Part shown: positions 27,776 through 35,208 of the stretch, piece by piece
Layout: every line of letters begins with the position of its first letter
How positions within the stretch are numbered: the stretch's first letter is position 1
Assembly (NCBI GenBank): GCA_024403615.1
Contig: JAKSRM010000005.1
Coordinates: forward strand, 1-64,000
Reading direction: 5' to 3'
Length of the DNA stretch: 64,000 bases
Origin: Lachnospiraceae bacterium
GTDB taxonomy: Bacteria > Bacillota > Clostridia > Lachnospirales > Lachnospiraceae
Program-made: the position numbers and the translations under genes
Notes under the pieces: generated by a model
Database searches by the model: none
What the model was told of the DNA's origin: nothing
What the model saw: the letters and a program-made list of their open reading frames with translations, nothing else

Positions 27776-28537
27776 TTACGCCAGGAAACGGGTTCCTACC
27801 GCTTTGCCATCTAAAATATCATATAAATTCTCTGGAACGGAACCGTTGGCGATAATCATATCGCAGCCAGCGTCGTTACAGATTTTTGCTGCATTTAATT
27901 TCGTTACCATACCACCGGTGCCAAAGGCTGTTCCTTTGCCACTGGCCAGTTTACGGATGTCATCGTTAATTTCTTTTACAATGGAAATCAGCTTTGCATC
28001 CGGGTTGGTTCTTGGATCTGCGGTATACAGACCATCAATATCGGAAAGCAGAATTAAAAGGTCTGCACTTACGGTCTTGGAAACAATAGCTGCCAGCGTA
28101 TCGTTATCACCAATCACGATTTCGTCGGTAGCAATGGTATCGTTTTCGTTAATGATTGGAAGAGCGCCGTACTCTAACAGACGCTGAAGGGTGTTGGAGA
28201 AATTCTGATGATGCTCCTCGTTCTCTACGTCTGCGTCGGTAATCAGAATCTGGGCTACGGTGTGATGATACTGGTTGAATAATTTATCGTAAACATACAT
28301 CAGCTCACACTGGCCAACGGCTGCCACCGCCTGCTTGGAAGGGATGTCATCGGGTCTTGCGCTTAAACCCAGCTTTCCTACGCCCATGGCGATTGCACCG
28401 GAAGAAACTAAAATAATTTCATTTCCTGCATTTTTAATGTCACTGATTACTTCGCATAATTTTTCTACCAGACGGATATTTAAGTTGCCGGTTTTGTGAG
28501 TCAAAGTGCTGGTTCCGATTTTAATAACGATGCGCAT
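27776..28537 (-). CDS. proB: Glutamate 5-kinase, PUA-less
   Basis: This 253-aa amino-acid-kinase-fold enzyme does the first committed step of proline synthesis. It has KIGTSTLTH at the N-terminus, VSSGAIAMG, and NENDTIATDE with GDNDTLAAIVS. It lacks the C-terminal PUA domain of E. coli ProB (about 367 aa), as in several Firmicutes. Proline feedback inhibition through the kinase domain is expected. It is the first gene of proBAC. Confidence 0.94.
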   Translation of the reverse strand: MRIVIKIGTSTLTHKTGNLNIRLVEKLCEVISDIKNAGNEIILVSSGAIAMGVGKLGLSARPDDIPSKQAVAAVGQCELMYVYDKLFNQYHHTVAQILITDADVENEEHHQNFSNTLQRLLEYGALPIINENDTIATDEIVIGDNDTLAAIVSKTVSADLLILLSDIDGLYTADPRTNPDAKLISIVKEINDDIRKLASGKGTAFGTGGMVTKLNAAKICNDAGCDMIIANGSVPENLYDILDGKAVGTRFLA

Positions 28538-28697
28538 TATTTTTCTCCATCTATTGATTTTTGAAGGCGGACGGGCTTTTGTCCCATGGAAATTTCAAAA
28601 TCCACCTTCCCATTTTTATGATACTGATTATTTCTTATTCTCTGCTTTAGGTCAAGTAAAAAACTTTATATTTCCCAAAATTTATCGCGATTTAAGG

Positions 28698-28726
28698 TTG
28701 CTTTTTTTTTGGTTTTATCATATAAT
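28698..28726 (+). promoter_or_regulatory. Promoter of tRNA-Lys
   Basis: TTGCTT (28698-28703), a 17-bp spacer and TATAAT (28721-28726) lie about 28 bp before the first base of the tRNA. The rest of the 28538-28697 spacer, upstream of proB on the other strand, holds only weak short hairpins. Confidence 0.6.
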
Positions 28727-28754
28727 TCCCTTTGCGTCACATAGTAACGTGAAT

Positions 28755-28827
28755 GCACCTTTAGCTCAGTTGGTAGAGCACCTGACTCTTAATCAGGGTG
28801 TCCAGGGTTCGAGCCCCTGAAGGTGCA
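28755..28827 (+). tRNA. tRNA-Lys (anticodon CUU)
   Basis: The full cloverleaf can be drawn. The acceptor stem pairs GCACCTT with AAGGTGC, discriminator A is at 28827, the D-arm is GCTC/GAGC, and the anticodon stem CCTGA/TCAGG has loop CTCTTAA (anticodon CTT). The T-arm contains GTTCGAG. CCA is not encoded. The 3' part (from 28786) is the prophage att core, so the gene is now a host/phage hybrid but intact. Confidence 0.97.
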
Positions 28828-28829
28828 CG
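28786..28829 (+). repeat. attL, 44-bp core in tRNA-Lys
   Basis: These 44 bp, from the anticodon loop to just past the tRNA 3' end, recur exactly at 56427-56470. The flanking bases differ on both sides, so the repeat ends are sharp. This is the left attachment junction of the prophage. Confidence 0.95.
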
Positions 28830-28840
28830 GTAGTAAAAAG

Positions 28841-28878
28841 CCTTGAAAACATTGATTTTTCAAGGTTTTTTCTTTTTT
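28841..28878 (+). terminator. Phage-supplied terminator after tRNA-Lys
   Basis: CCTTGAAAA (28841-28849) pairs perfectly with TTTTCAAGG (28857-28865), and a T-rich tract follows. It lies just inside the prophage and now ends the tRNA transcript. The original host terminator is at 56475-56510. Confidence 0.85.
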
Positions 28879-28938
28879 ATATCCGTAATTATAAAAATAA
28901 AACTGGTAAGAAATATAAAGAAATCCTGTCAAAATGGA

Positions 28939-28975
28939 TGCACAAATTGTGCACAAATGCACAATTTATGCACAA
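28939..28975. repeat. TGCACAA repeats, candidate integrase arm sites (left)
   Basis: Four direct copies of TGCACAA start at 28939, 28950, 28958 and 28969 (spacing 11, 8, 11). One exact and one degenerate copy, again 11 bp apart, lie near attR at 56368-56385. The position inside both prophage ends suits arm-type binding sites for the tyrosine integrase. Confidence 0.6.
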
Positions 28976-28982
28976 AAAATAA

Positions 28983-29078
28983 GCCTCCAATCGGCGGTGA
29001 AACCGACTGAAGGCTAACGGTAAATTGGCAACCTTGCGGTTGCAAAACCCCCGCTGGTTTTGAGGCATAGCGGAGGTT
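28983..29078 (-). terminator. Three consecutive stem-loops after the late operon
   Basis: Stems are 28983-28994/29003-29014 (10 of 12 pairs), 29028-29033/29038-29043 (perfect) and 29046-29055/29069-29078 (9 of 10). In minus-strand RNA the first-reached stem is followed by a U-rich GUUUUGC and the last by UUAUUUUUU. They probably terminate leftward late transcription before it reaches the tRNA. A structured RNA with another role cannot be excluded. Confidence 0.55.
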
Positions 29079-29101
29079 GATAGGAGATTCTATTATGTGA
29101 A

Positions 29102-30079
29102 TTACAGTACCTGAAGATTGTCCTTTTTTACTGCTGCCGTGACTGTGGTACCGATTCCGATTACCACCCTGTCCCCGGATACTTCGATGACATCATAAGC
29201 ATCGAAATATACGACGAATGGCTGTCCGTTATCGTACTGGATGGCATTCAATACTCTGACCTTATCACCTACACGAATCTCTGGCGTAGGAATTGGAACT
29301 TGCGCTGGATCAGGAGTATTTTCTCCGTCAGCCTTAATGAATGCATCGTCATATCCTGCACTTATGAGTTTACCCAGCAGTTCTTCTGCGTTTTCTTTCT
29401 CATAGAAAGCACCGCACTGCACTCTGTAGATGTCGTTCTCTTCCCTGATGTATGTTGCAAATCCTTTTTCTTTCAGTCCTTCTTCCATTGTCAGGGCATT
29501 CTCTTTCTGCTTGAAGGCACCCGCCTGAACACGGTATATAGTTCCAACCGGAACATCTCCGTTGTCAATGATAGCATTTACTCTGCTTGCAATTTCGCTC
29601 ATTCTCAGCATTAGATATTCGCCCGGACATTCCGTTGCAGCAAACCAACGATGAACGGTCATGTTCTGCTGACTGATGCCGCAGTTCGGATTATTTTTCC
29701 ACATAAGCTTTTTGATTCCGTTTCGCTTGCATATATCTGCCACCAATTTAATAAGAGCTTCATAAGCTGCAGAATTTACCCTGTACGGATAATAATTATC
29801 CGAAGCAACTTCAATGGTAATAGCACGGTTATCGTTCTCCGGACTGGAAGAGCACCAGCTTCTGTCACTTTCCGGACAGTAAAGGCCGATTTTTCCATCA
29901 TATCCCACGCCGTAATTTGAAGAAGCCTGTCTTCCCGGATTGGCAAACAGCTCTCCCAGAGCCTCAACAGATGCCTGACCGACCACGCAGTGAATCGTGA
30001 TCGTGTCGATTGTATGATTTCTCGGAACATTTCTGTTCGGGCTGATATTGATATAATTAACTAAACTTGAATTGCTCAT
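29102..30079 (-). CDS. Endolysin: N-acetylmuramoyl-L-alanine amidase with SPOR repeats
   Basis: This 325-aa lysin cuts the amide bond between MurNAc and the stem peptide. Residues 1-165 form an Amidase_2/PGRP-type domain (TITIHCVVG with one zinc His, HRWFAATECPG near its end). Two SPOR-like repeats follow (YRVQAGAFKQKENA and YRVQCGAFYEKENA), which bind denuded glycan, and then an SH3-like C-terminal region (about 265-325). There is no signal peptide, so release depends on the holin. It overlaps the upstream gene by 4 bp and is the last gene of the late operon. Confidence 0.92.
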   Translation of the reverse strand: MSNSSLVNYINISPNRNVPRNHTIDTITIHCVVGQASVEALGELFANPGRQASSNYGVGYDGKIGLYCPESDRSWCSSSPENDNRAITIEVASDNYYPYRVNSAAYEALIKLVADICKRNGIKKLMWKNNPNCGISQQNMTVHRWFAATECPGEYLMLRMSEIASRVNAIIDNGDVPVGTIYRVQAGAFKQKENALTMEEGLKEKGFATYIREENDIYRVQCGAFYEKENAEELLGKLISAGYDDAFIKADGENTPDPAQVPIPTPEIRVGDKVRVLNAIQYDNGQPFVVYFDAYDVIEVSGDRVVIGIGTTVTAAVKKDNLQVL

Positions 30080-30423
30080 TGTTTCTCCTCCTTAAACCAT
30101 TCCGGTTTTGCAATTTTATTTTTTTCAAGATGCCTATTAAAAAGACTGGTCATATACCAGTCCCCACCTTTTCCAAAATATTCTTCTGCAACCAGCAGCA
30201 ATTCATGTGCTGAATCTTCCTGCCTCATCAGTTCCATCATCTGTAACCGTAGCAGCGCCAATGATTGTTTTTCCTGTTCCTGCCGGATTATTTCTATTTC
30301 TTCCTCCTGCTTGCTCAATCTGTTTTTCTGCTCGTCTCTCCGTTTAATCATGAAAATGATAAATGTGAACAATGCTTCCGAAGTCATTAATGCTATGATA
30401 AATGCTGCTGTATTTCCTGTCAT
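30076..30423 (-). CDS. Small phage membrane protein with coiled coil
   Basis: This 115-aa protein has one N-terminal membrane segment (about residues 5-22) followed by a charged coiled coil (KQEEEIEIIRQEQEKQ). It overlaps both neighbours, the holin gene and the lysin gene, by 4 bp. The position suggests a role in lysis, as a second holin, antiholin or spanin-like helper, but the family is not recognised. Confidence 0.7.
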   Translation of the reverse strand: MTGNTAAFIIALMTSEALFTFIIFMIKRRDEQKNRLSKQEEEIEIIRQEQEKQSLALLRLQMMELMRQEDSAHELLLVAEEYFGKGGDWYMTSLFNRHLEKNKIAKPEWFKEEKQ

Positions 30424-30695
30424 TCTTTCTTGCCCTCGCCTTTATCGTTATTTGGTCTGTTATATTTCATCGCTCTGCAACTATCCGAAATACCTTCGGT
30501 AGTTGGATCTACTACAATTCCTAATATACAGAGTATGTCAACAACGGTGAGCAGCATATTCGCCACTTCCTGCTGTTCAATCTCCGGCACAATCTTGCAT
30601 GCTTCCAGAACCTGATATATAACTGCCAAAATGCAGAGTATCAGCGTAATCAGTGTTGTTTTGTTTTGTAGCCTTAATTTCCAGTTAATTTTCAT
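30420..30695 (-). CDS. Phage holin, phi-LC3-like
   Basis: This 91-aa protein starts MKINWKLRLQNKTTL, has two membrane segments (about 14-31 and 46-62) and a charged tail, which fits the phi-LC3 holin family. It would form the membrane lesion that lets the amidase reach the wall. The ATG at 30695 has GAGAGGAA upstream; the frame to 30752 starts inside the preceding gene without a site. Confidence 0.85.
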   Translation of the reverse strand: MKINWKLRLQNKTTLITLILCILAVIYQVLEACKIVPEIEQQEVANMLLTVVDILCILGIVVDPTTEGISDSCRAMKYNRPNNDKGEGKKE

Positions 30696-30906
30696 TCTGT
30701 TCTTCCTCTCTTTCGAAAAAAATGTCCCTGCATACAATTCCGCCATTTTCATCCATAACCATACCTAAAATATAGTCATTATTATCTGCATAAGCAGAAG
30801 ACAGAAAATAATGATGATTTGCCTTTGCATCTTTTAAATTGTCAAAAGAGAATATCTGCTTTGCGTATTCTCCGTTTTTCTTTGTAACTTGAATTGTATA
30901 AAACAT
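30685..30906 (-). CDS. Small phage protein of unknown function (73 aa)
   Basis: This acidic, soluble protein begins MFYTIQVTKKNGEYAKQIF and ends in a run of Glu. AGGAGG lies just before the ATG. It overlaps the holin start by 11 bp. No family is recognised; similar small genes sit between tail fibre and holin in many siphophages. Confidence 0.7.
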   Translation of the reverse strand: MFYTIQVTKKNGEYAKQIFSFDNLKDAKANHHYFLSSAYADNNDYILGMVMDENGGIVCRDIFFEREEEQNEN

Positions 30907-30916
30907 TTAAATCCTC

Positions 30917-31552
30917 CTAAACGGACCCAAGTCTAATAAACTTGCAAGACCATACCGTACTCAAATTTGAACCGCTATTCTGATATGCGTGAATATAATG
31001 TTTCTGCGTTGTGCTTGTTACATTAATTATTGTAATAAGATGAACGAGTGTCGGCCAGCTTCCTTGCGCTTGCAGGCTTGCATAATTGTTATAATTCGGA
31101 TCTGTTGACAAACTTGCACTTGTTGAATATGCAATTTCTCTTTGCCCAGTAGCGTTTGCGTTAAATCTTCCAGCCCAATCTACTATATAAATTCCGGTCT
31201 GAGGGAATGTTTGATAGCCTAATTGTTTCCATGAGCTTGATGGAACAGAAACTGAGGCTGATCCGCTTTCTGCCGATGAATAGTGAGCTATTGGAATAGA
31301 TACTTCTCCATTTGAATTTTCTTGAATTATCCAATGGCCATTAGTTCCTCCTGCATCATATGCGTATAAACCCTTATTTCCATACTGATTGTTGTTTATT
31401 GTTATTCTGCTATCAGTAACTGTGTTGTATATGTATAACTGGTTACTACTATCTGTTTTGATAGTCAATCTTCCTGACATCTCGTCCCCAGACCTTGATA
31501 ACTTTTCATTGATTTTATTTTTAATTCCAGTCAGCCATTGTCCTAATGTCAT
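30917..31552 (-). CDS. Tail-tip / receptor-binding candidate protein
   Basis: This 211-aa protein starts with a short helical segment (GQWLTGIKNKINEKLSRSGDEMSGRLTI divided here as GQWLTGIKNK then MSGRLTI), like the collar of tail-fibre proteins. It continues with a Ser/Gly/Tyr-rich beta region that may bind the cell surface. The ATG at 31552 has GGAGG upstream and overlaps the previous stop as ATGA; a TTG 18 bp earlier is less likely. Function is inferred from place and composition. Confidence 0.65.
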   Translation of the reverse strand: MTLGQWLTGIKNKINEKLSRSGDEMSGRLTIKTDSSNQLYIYNTVTDSRITINNNQYGNKGLYAYDAGGTNGHWIIQENSNGEVSIPIAHYSSAESGSASVSVPSSSWKQLGYQTFPQTGIYIVDWAGRFNANATGQREIAYSTSASLSTDPNYNNYASLQAQGSWPTLVHLITIINVTSTTQKHYIHAYQNSGSNLSTVWSCKFIRLGSV

Positions 31553-32955
31553 TCCGTGCCTCCAATCCAAGCATCCAACTCGGTTGCTTGTGCATCTGTG
31601 ATGGTCATGTCAATGTTGCCAACCATGAATCCTTCTTGGTAAGCTTCTCCGAAGAGCCTTAAACCTTTTCCTCCGGCATATCGGCTTATGCAGATGATTC
31701 CAGATGCTTTCGTCTCTTCAATCGTGTTCTTCTTATCCTGCAGGGTTACCGTGTACTCGTAAGATGTCGTATCGATATCGGATACCGTCTGCGTTACGGA
31801 GTCCGTGAACTCCAGCTGCGCCACAGCAGTTTTCGGCTTGACTGTTGTTACGACCTGCGTTGCAGTGTTTTTCTTTGTTATGGTGATAAATCGGTTGTTC
31901 TGTCCATCTACGGATGCAAATTCGCCTGTAACATTAATTACAACGGTCGTCCCACTGACATCGATATCGATGTCTTCAATTTTCGGAGCGAAGTAATCAT
32001 AGATATTTATCGTCGTGCTTTTTTCTTTTGTTCGCCCTCTGCTGTCGGTTACCCTTACCGTTACCACTATCCCTGTTCCGAAGATGTCCAGTGTGTTGCT
32101 GTCAAGTTGTGCTGAACCACTGTTGATTCCAGAAGTGTAGCTGACTCCGTTGATGATCATTTCTGCAGCGGTAGGAGTGCTACCATGAGCGCCAACTGCA
32201 TTGGATATCGTCGCCCTCAGCTTCGAGAATCCGATGACATACCGGTTGAATCCGGATGCCGTTCCTTCGCTCAGTGTAAAGCTGAAGTCAGGAACGATGC
32301 TGGAAGGGACCTTGATAGTTACGTCATAGTCCTTGTAACCGATCTGTGTGCTTCCGTTGTATGTGATAAGTCTTACCTTTATGGTTCCGGATGTTGCGTT
32401 CGGGAACAGATCTGAAAGATTGATGGAAGGTGTCCATACATAGGATGTCGTTATTCCTGTTGCTATATTTGTTCCTATAGGATATTGGATAGTGTGAGTA
32501 TATGTGTTAACAATCCGGTTAATCGTGAATGTTCCGCTCTGGCCTGCAGTGAACTCCGGGAATGTCATGCTTGACGCTCTCGGAATGTTTGTCAGCGCAA
32601 GCGTTCCGCTCTTGCTGAATGTGTTGCCATAGGCTTCCATCCATCCGCTGAAGGAAAAGCTTATGCTCTTGGTCCCGTCGTTGTTATGCTGTATGTTCTT
32701 TATCGTTCCGCTGACGCTTCCCGGTCTTGCTGGGAACGGGAATCCGCTTGTTCCTTCCCCGGAATATACGGTTTGTCCATTGACCACGCACGACAGTCCT
32801 GTCCATACCCATGTGGAACCACCATAAGCGGATACGTCCAGCGTCCATCGGATATCGGAAGTATTATTTGCAATGCTGTATCCGGTTTCGACAACTGTCA
32901 GAGTTACGACTTGATCCACGCTGCCATTGATATAGTTATAACTGATTGATGCCAT
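31549..32955 (-). CDS. Phage tail-tip structural protein, DUF859-like
   Basis: This 468-aa beta-rich protein (MASISYNYINGSVDQVV...) has the repetitive Thr/Ser-rich pattern of DUF859 baseplate/receptor-binding proteins of Firmicutes siphophages, including a segment like GKGLRLFGEAYQEGFMVGN near the end that marks the C-terminal domain. It sits between the Tal-like protein and the putative fibre. It probably contacts the host envelope. Confidence 0.75.
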   Translation of the reverse strand: MASISYNYINGSVDQVVTLTVVETGYSIANNTSDIRWTLDVSAYGGSTWVWTGLSCVVNGQTVYSGEGTSGFPFPARPGSVSGTIKNIQHNNDGTKSISFSFSGWMEAYGNTFSKSGTLALTNIPRASSMTFPEFTAGQSGTFTINRIVNTYTHTIQYPIGTNIATGITTSYVWTPSINLSDLFPNATSGTIKVRLITYNGSTQIGYKDYDVTIKVPSSIVPDFSFTLSEGTASGFNRYVIGFSKLRATISNAVGAHGSTPTAAEMIINGVSYTSGINSGSAQLDSNTLDIFGTGIVVTVRVTDSRGRTKEKSTTINIYDYFAPKIEDIDIDVSGTTVVINVTGEFASVDGQNNRFITITKKNTATQVVTTVKPKTAVAQLEFTDSVTQTVSDIDTTSYEYTVTLQDKKNTIEETKASGIICISRYAGGKGLRLFGEAYQEGFMVGNIDMTITDAQATELDAWIGGTE

Positions 32956-32956
32956 G

Positions 32957-34576
32957 TCAGCCTCCTATCCAGATATCGTTCAGATTCACGCCAACGCTTG
33001 TGATGTACTTGCCTTTTCGGGTTACCCACTGTGGCGTATCTCCGTCCATATACCGCACCTGTGCGCTGACGTTTACCGTCTTGCTGACCGTTCCGAACGG
33101 ATTGATTTCCAACAGTACCTGCCCGGAATCGTTCACGAATTTGTATGATTCGTTGTCCTGCTCGGAATGTATCGGAGAGTTGGACTTGCCTATCTGGAAT
33201 GTGTTCTCGTCGAAGGTGAACCATGACGATATTTTTCCATCGGCTCCGAAATACAAAGCGATCATCTCGCTGTTCTGCAGCACAGCCGATTCCACTTCCG
33301 TTATGCGTCCGGTCACATTGTTCAATTCTTCCTGCGACGCCTTCAGCCGGATTGCTTCTTCATTCGCTTCGATGGACGTCTGCTGGCTGATTACGGTCTG
33401 CTCCACGGATCCGACTCTTGCATTCACGTCGAATACATCCTTGTTCCTTACATAATCCCCATTTATGATGTCCGTTATCTGCTGGTACTTGCTCTGGCTC
33501 TTCACCTGTGCGGATATGTATCCATATTTGACGGAGCCGAGAGACATCCGGTTCTGCGACGGATCCAGTAAGTTCAGAGCCTGTGCCGTGCAGACGAACC
33601 ATTCTGCCACATCATTCGGCGCAGACCTTACGAAGATCTTCGTGCCAATTTGGAATGCGTCAACGTCCATACCTGTTCCGGCAAGGTCAACTGCTGTCAC
33701 GCTGATGGAAATGCTTCCGTTCACCTTCTGCTGAAGGTATTCCTCTGCCTTCTCCAAGAGGTTGGCCGGGACCGTTACGTCCTTCCATTCTTCCGTTCCT
33801 ACGATACGCCCATACAGTGCGATGCCTTCGGAACTCTCGATGTAGTCTTTTCCCAACTGTTCCTGCAGCTCCGCAATCGTCAGTTTGGACTTGGTTCCGT
33901 CCTCATTGGTGACTTCTGCACCCAGAGGAATCAAGACCGTAATAACGTCACTTACGTCGCTCGTCCTCGTGATGTCAAGTAGGTTCTCGCCGAAATCTAT
34001 CTCCTGCGTCGCCTCATCCGTATATTCTGCCAGCCAGTCAAGAACGAGACCGCTGCTGCCACGATATACGGATACATACCCTCCGTAAGAGTCGGTAAGG
34101 TCGCTGATTCTGCTCATGGTGGATGCATAGTTCTCATATGCACGATAAACGTAATCGTCCTCCACCGTGACTGTTCCTACGCTTATCTGCTTATCTGCTG
34201 CCACTTGGGAATTGTGATTCGATAGGATGAAGGCGAGGAGCTGCTCCAGTGTTCCGTTGAAAGATGTAGGGCGTAGCACGGTATCATTCAGTACCGCCAT
34301 GATGCCTTCGCAGGTGACGGTCTGCACCGTATTGAATGCTTCGGATACGTTATAGACACGCCCGGAAAAGATGATGTCATCATCCCTGTACACGTCCACA
34401 TAATCGGATATGTTTGCAAATTCTCCATAGGCTGCGTTGCCAGGAGCCACCGCAAACACGAAGGACCCGGCTTTTCCTGCTTCAAATGAAAGCGCAGCAC
34501 TCACCAAGCGGAATGCTGCGTCATCAGAATAAGAATCAAAAAATATTTCATTGTTAAGGTAAGCTCTATATCTCAT
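32957..34576 (-). CDS. Tail protein, Tal/Gp37-like (tail-associated)
   Basis: This 539-aa protein has an N-terminal hub-type region (about residues 1-330: SFVFAVAPGN, YVDVYRDDDIIFSGRV) typical of the prophage tail endopeptidase / siphovirus Gp37-like family. A coiled coil follows (about 400-450) and then a C-terminal tip. It forms the central tail hub below Dit. No peptidase motif is clear. It overlaps Dit by 4 bp. Confidence 0.8.
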   Translation of the reverse strand: MRYRAYLNNEIFFDSYSDDAAFRLVSAALSFEAGKAGSFVFAVAPGNAAYGEFANISDYVDVYRDDDIIFSGRVYNVSEAFNTVQTVTCEGIMAVLNDTVLRPTSFNGTLEQLLAFILSNHNSQVAADKQISVGTVTVEDDYVYRAYENYASTMSRISDLTDSYGGYVSVYRGSSGLVLDWLAEYTDEATQEIDFGENLLDITRTSDVSDVITVLIPLGAEVTNEDGTKSKLTIAELQEQLGKDYIESSEGIALYGRIVGTEEWKDVTVPANLLEKAEEYLQQKVNGSISISVTAVDLAGTGMDVDAFQIGTKIFVRSAPNDVAEWFVCTAQALNLLDPSQNRMSLGSVKYGYISAQVKSQSKYQQITDIINGDYVRNKDVFDVNARVGSVEQTVISQQTSIEANEEAIRLKASQEELNNVTGRITEVESAVLQNSEMIALYFGADGKISSWFTFDENTFQIGKSNSPIHSEQDNESYKFVNDSGQVLLEINPFGTVSKTVNVSAQVRYMDGDTPQWVTRKGKYITSVGVNLNDIWIGG

Positions 34577-35208
34577 AGCGCTCCTTCCCTATATTGGAAT
34601 TTCGTCGTTCCGGTAGATGTGATCGTGAATGTGTTGTCGCCTTCTTCCAGAACGAAGTCTGCCACTTTATGCGTTCCTGCTGCCAGTGTCACGCTCTTCC
34701 CGTTGAATACGATGGTCGCAGAGGCGGTGTTCGTGATTTCCGGAGTTACCTGCATGCGGTCATTGGTGCAGTTCAGTGTTCCGTTACCGGTGATGGTCTT
34801 CTCTGTTTCGTCAATCATGAATTTGTACGGATATACATCACCTTTTATTGTAATCGTTCCAACATGCCTGTCTGACTTGAATTTATCCAGTGTCCAGAAT
34901 CCGTCCCACATCCAATCTTCGTCCACATCTTCCACCACCTGCATTTTCTGTCCATGCAGATATCCGGAAATCTCACGGATCATTTCGTCCCATTCTGTCG
35001 GTCCGCCTTTCACCTTGAATGTGTAGCTGATTTTACGGTTCTTATATGTGATGTTCGGAGTTACCGCCTTCGTGAAGTCCAGTTTTCCATTCGCGCCCGG
35101 AACTTCTACCGTGAACCGGTTCGGTTCCGGAAGGCTGATATCCCGGTCCGTCAGGATCAGGTTCCAATCATCGTAGGAATGTTTATATCCAAATGTTATG
35201 CCCAACAT
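34573..35208 (-). CDS. Distal tail protein (Dit-like)
   Basis: This 211-aa protein of the phage tail component family starts MLGITFGYKHSYDDWNL. It has the Dit-type ISYTFKVKG segment and the WDGFWTLDKFKSDRHVGTI region before a C-terminal galectin-like part. It forms the ring joining the tail tube to the tip. It overlaps the tape measure gene by 13 bp. Confidence 0.82.
   Translation of the reverse strand: MLGITFGYKHSYDDWNLILTDRDISLPEPNRFTVEVPGANGKLDFTKAVTPNITYKNRKISYTFKVKGGPTEWDEMIREISGYLHGQKMQVVEDVDEDWMWDGFWTLDKFKSDRHVGTITIKGDVYPYKFMIDETEKTITGNGTLNCTNDRMQVTPEITNTASATIVFNGKSVTLAAGTHKVADFVLEEGDNTFTITSTGTTKFQYREGAL

Noticed and set aside
28538..28697. T-box or proline riboswitch upstream of proB
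   Set aside because: No T-box consensus or other known leader pattern was seen; only weak short hairpins are present.
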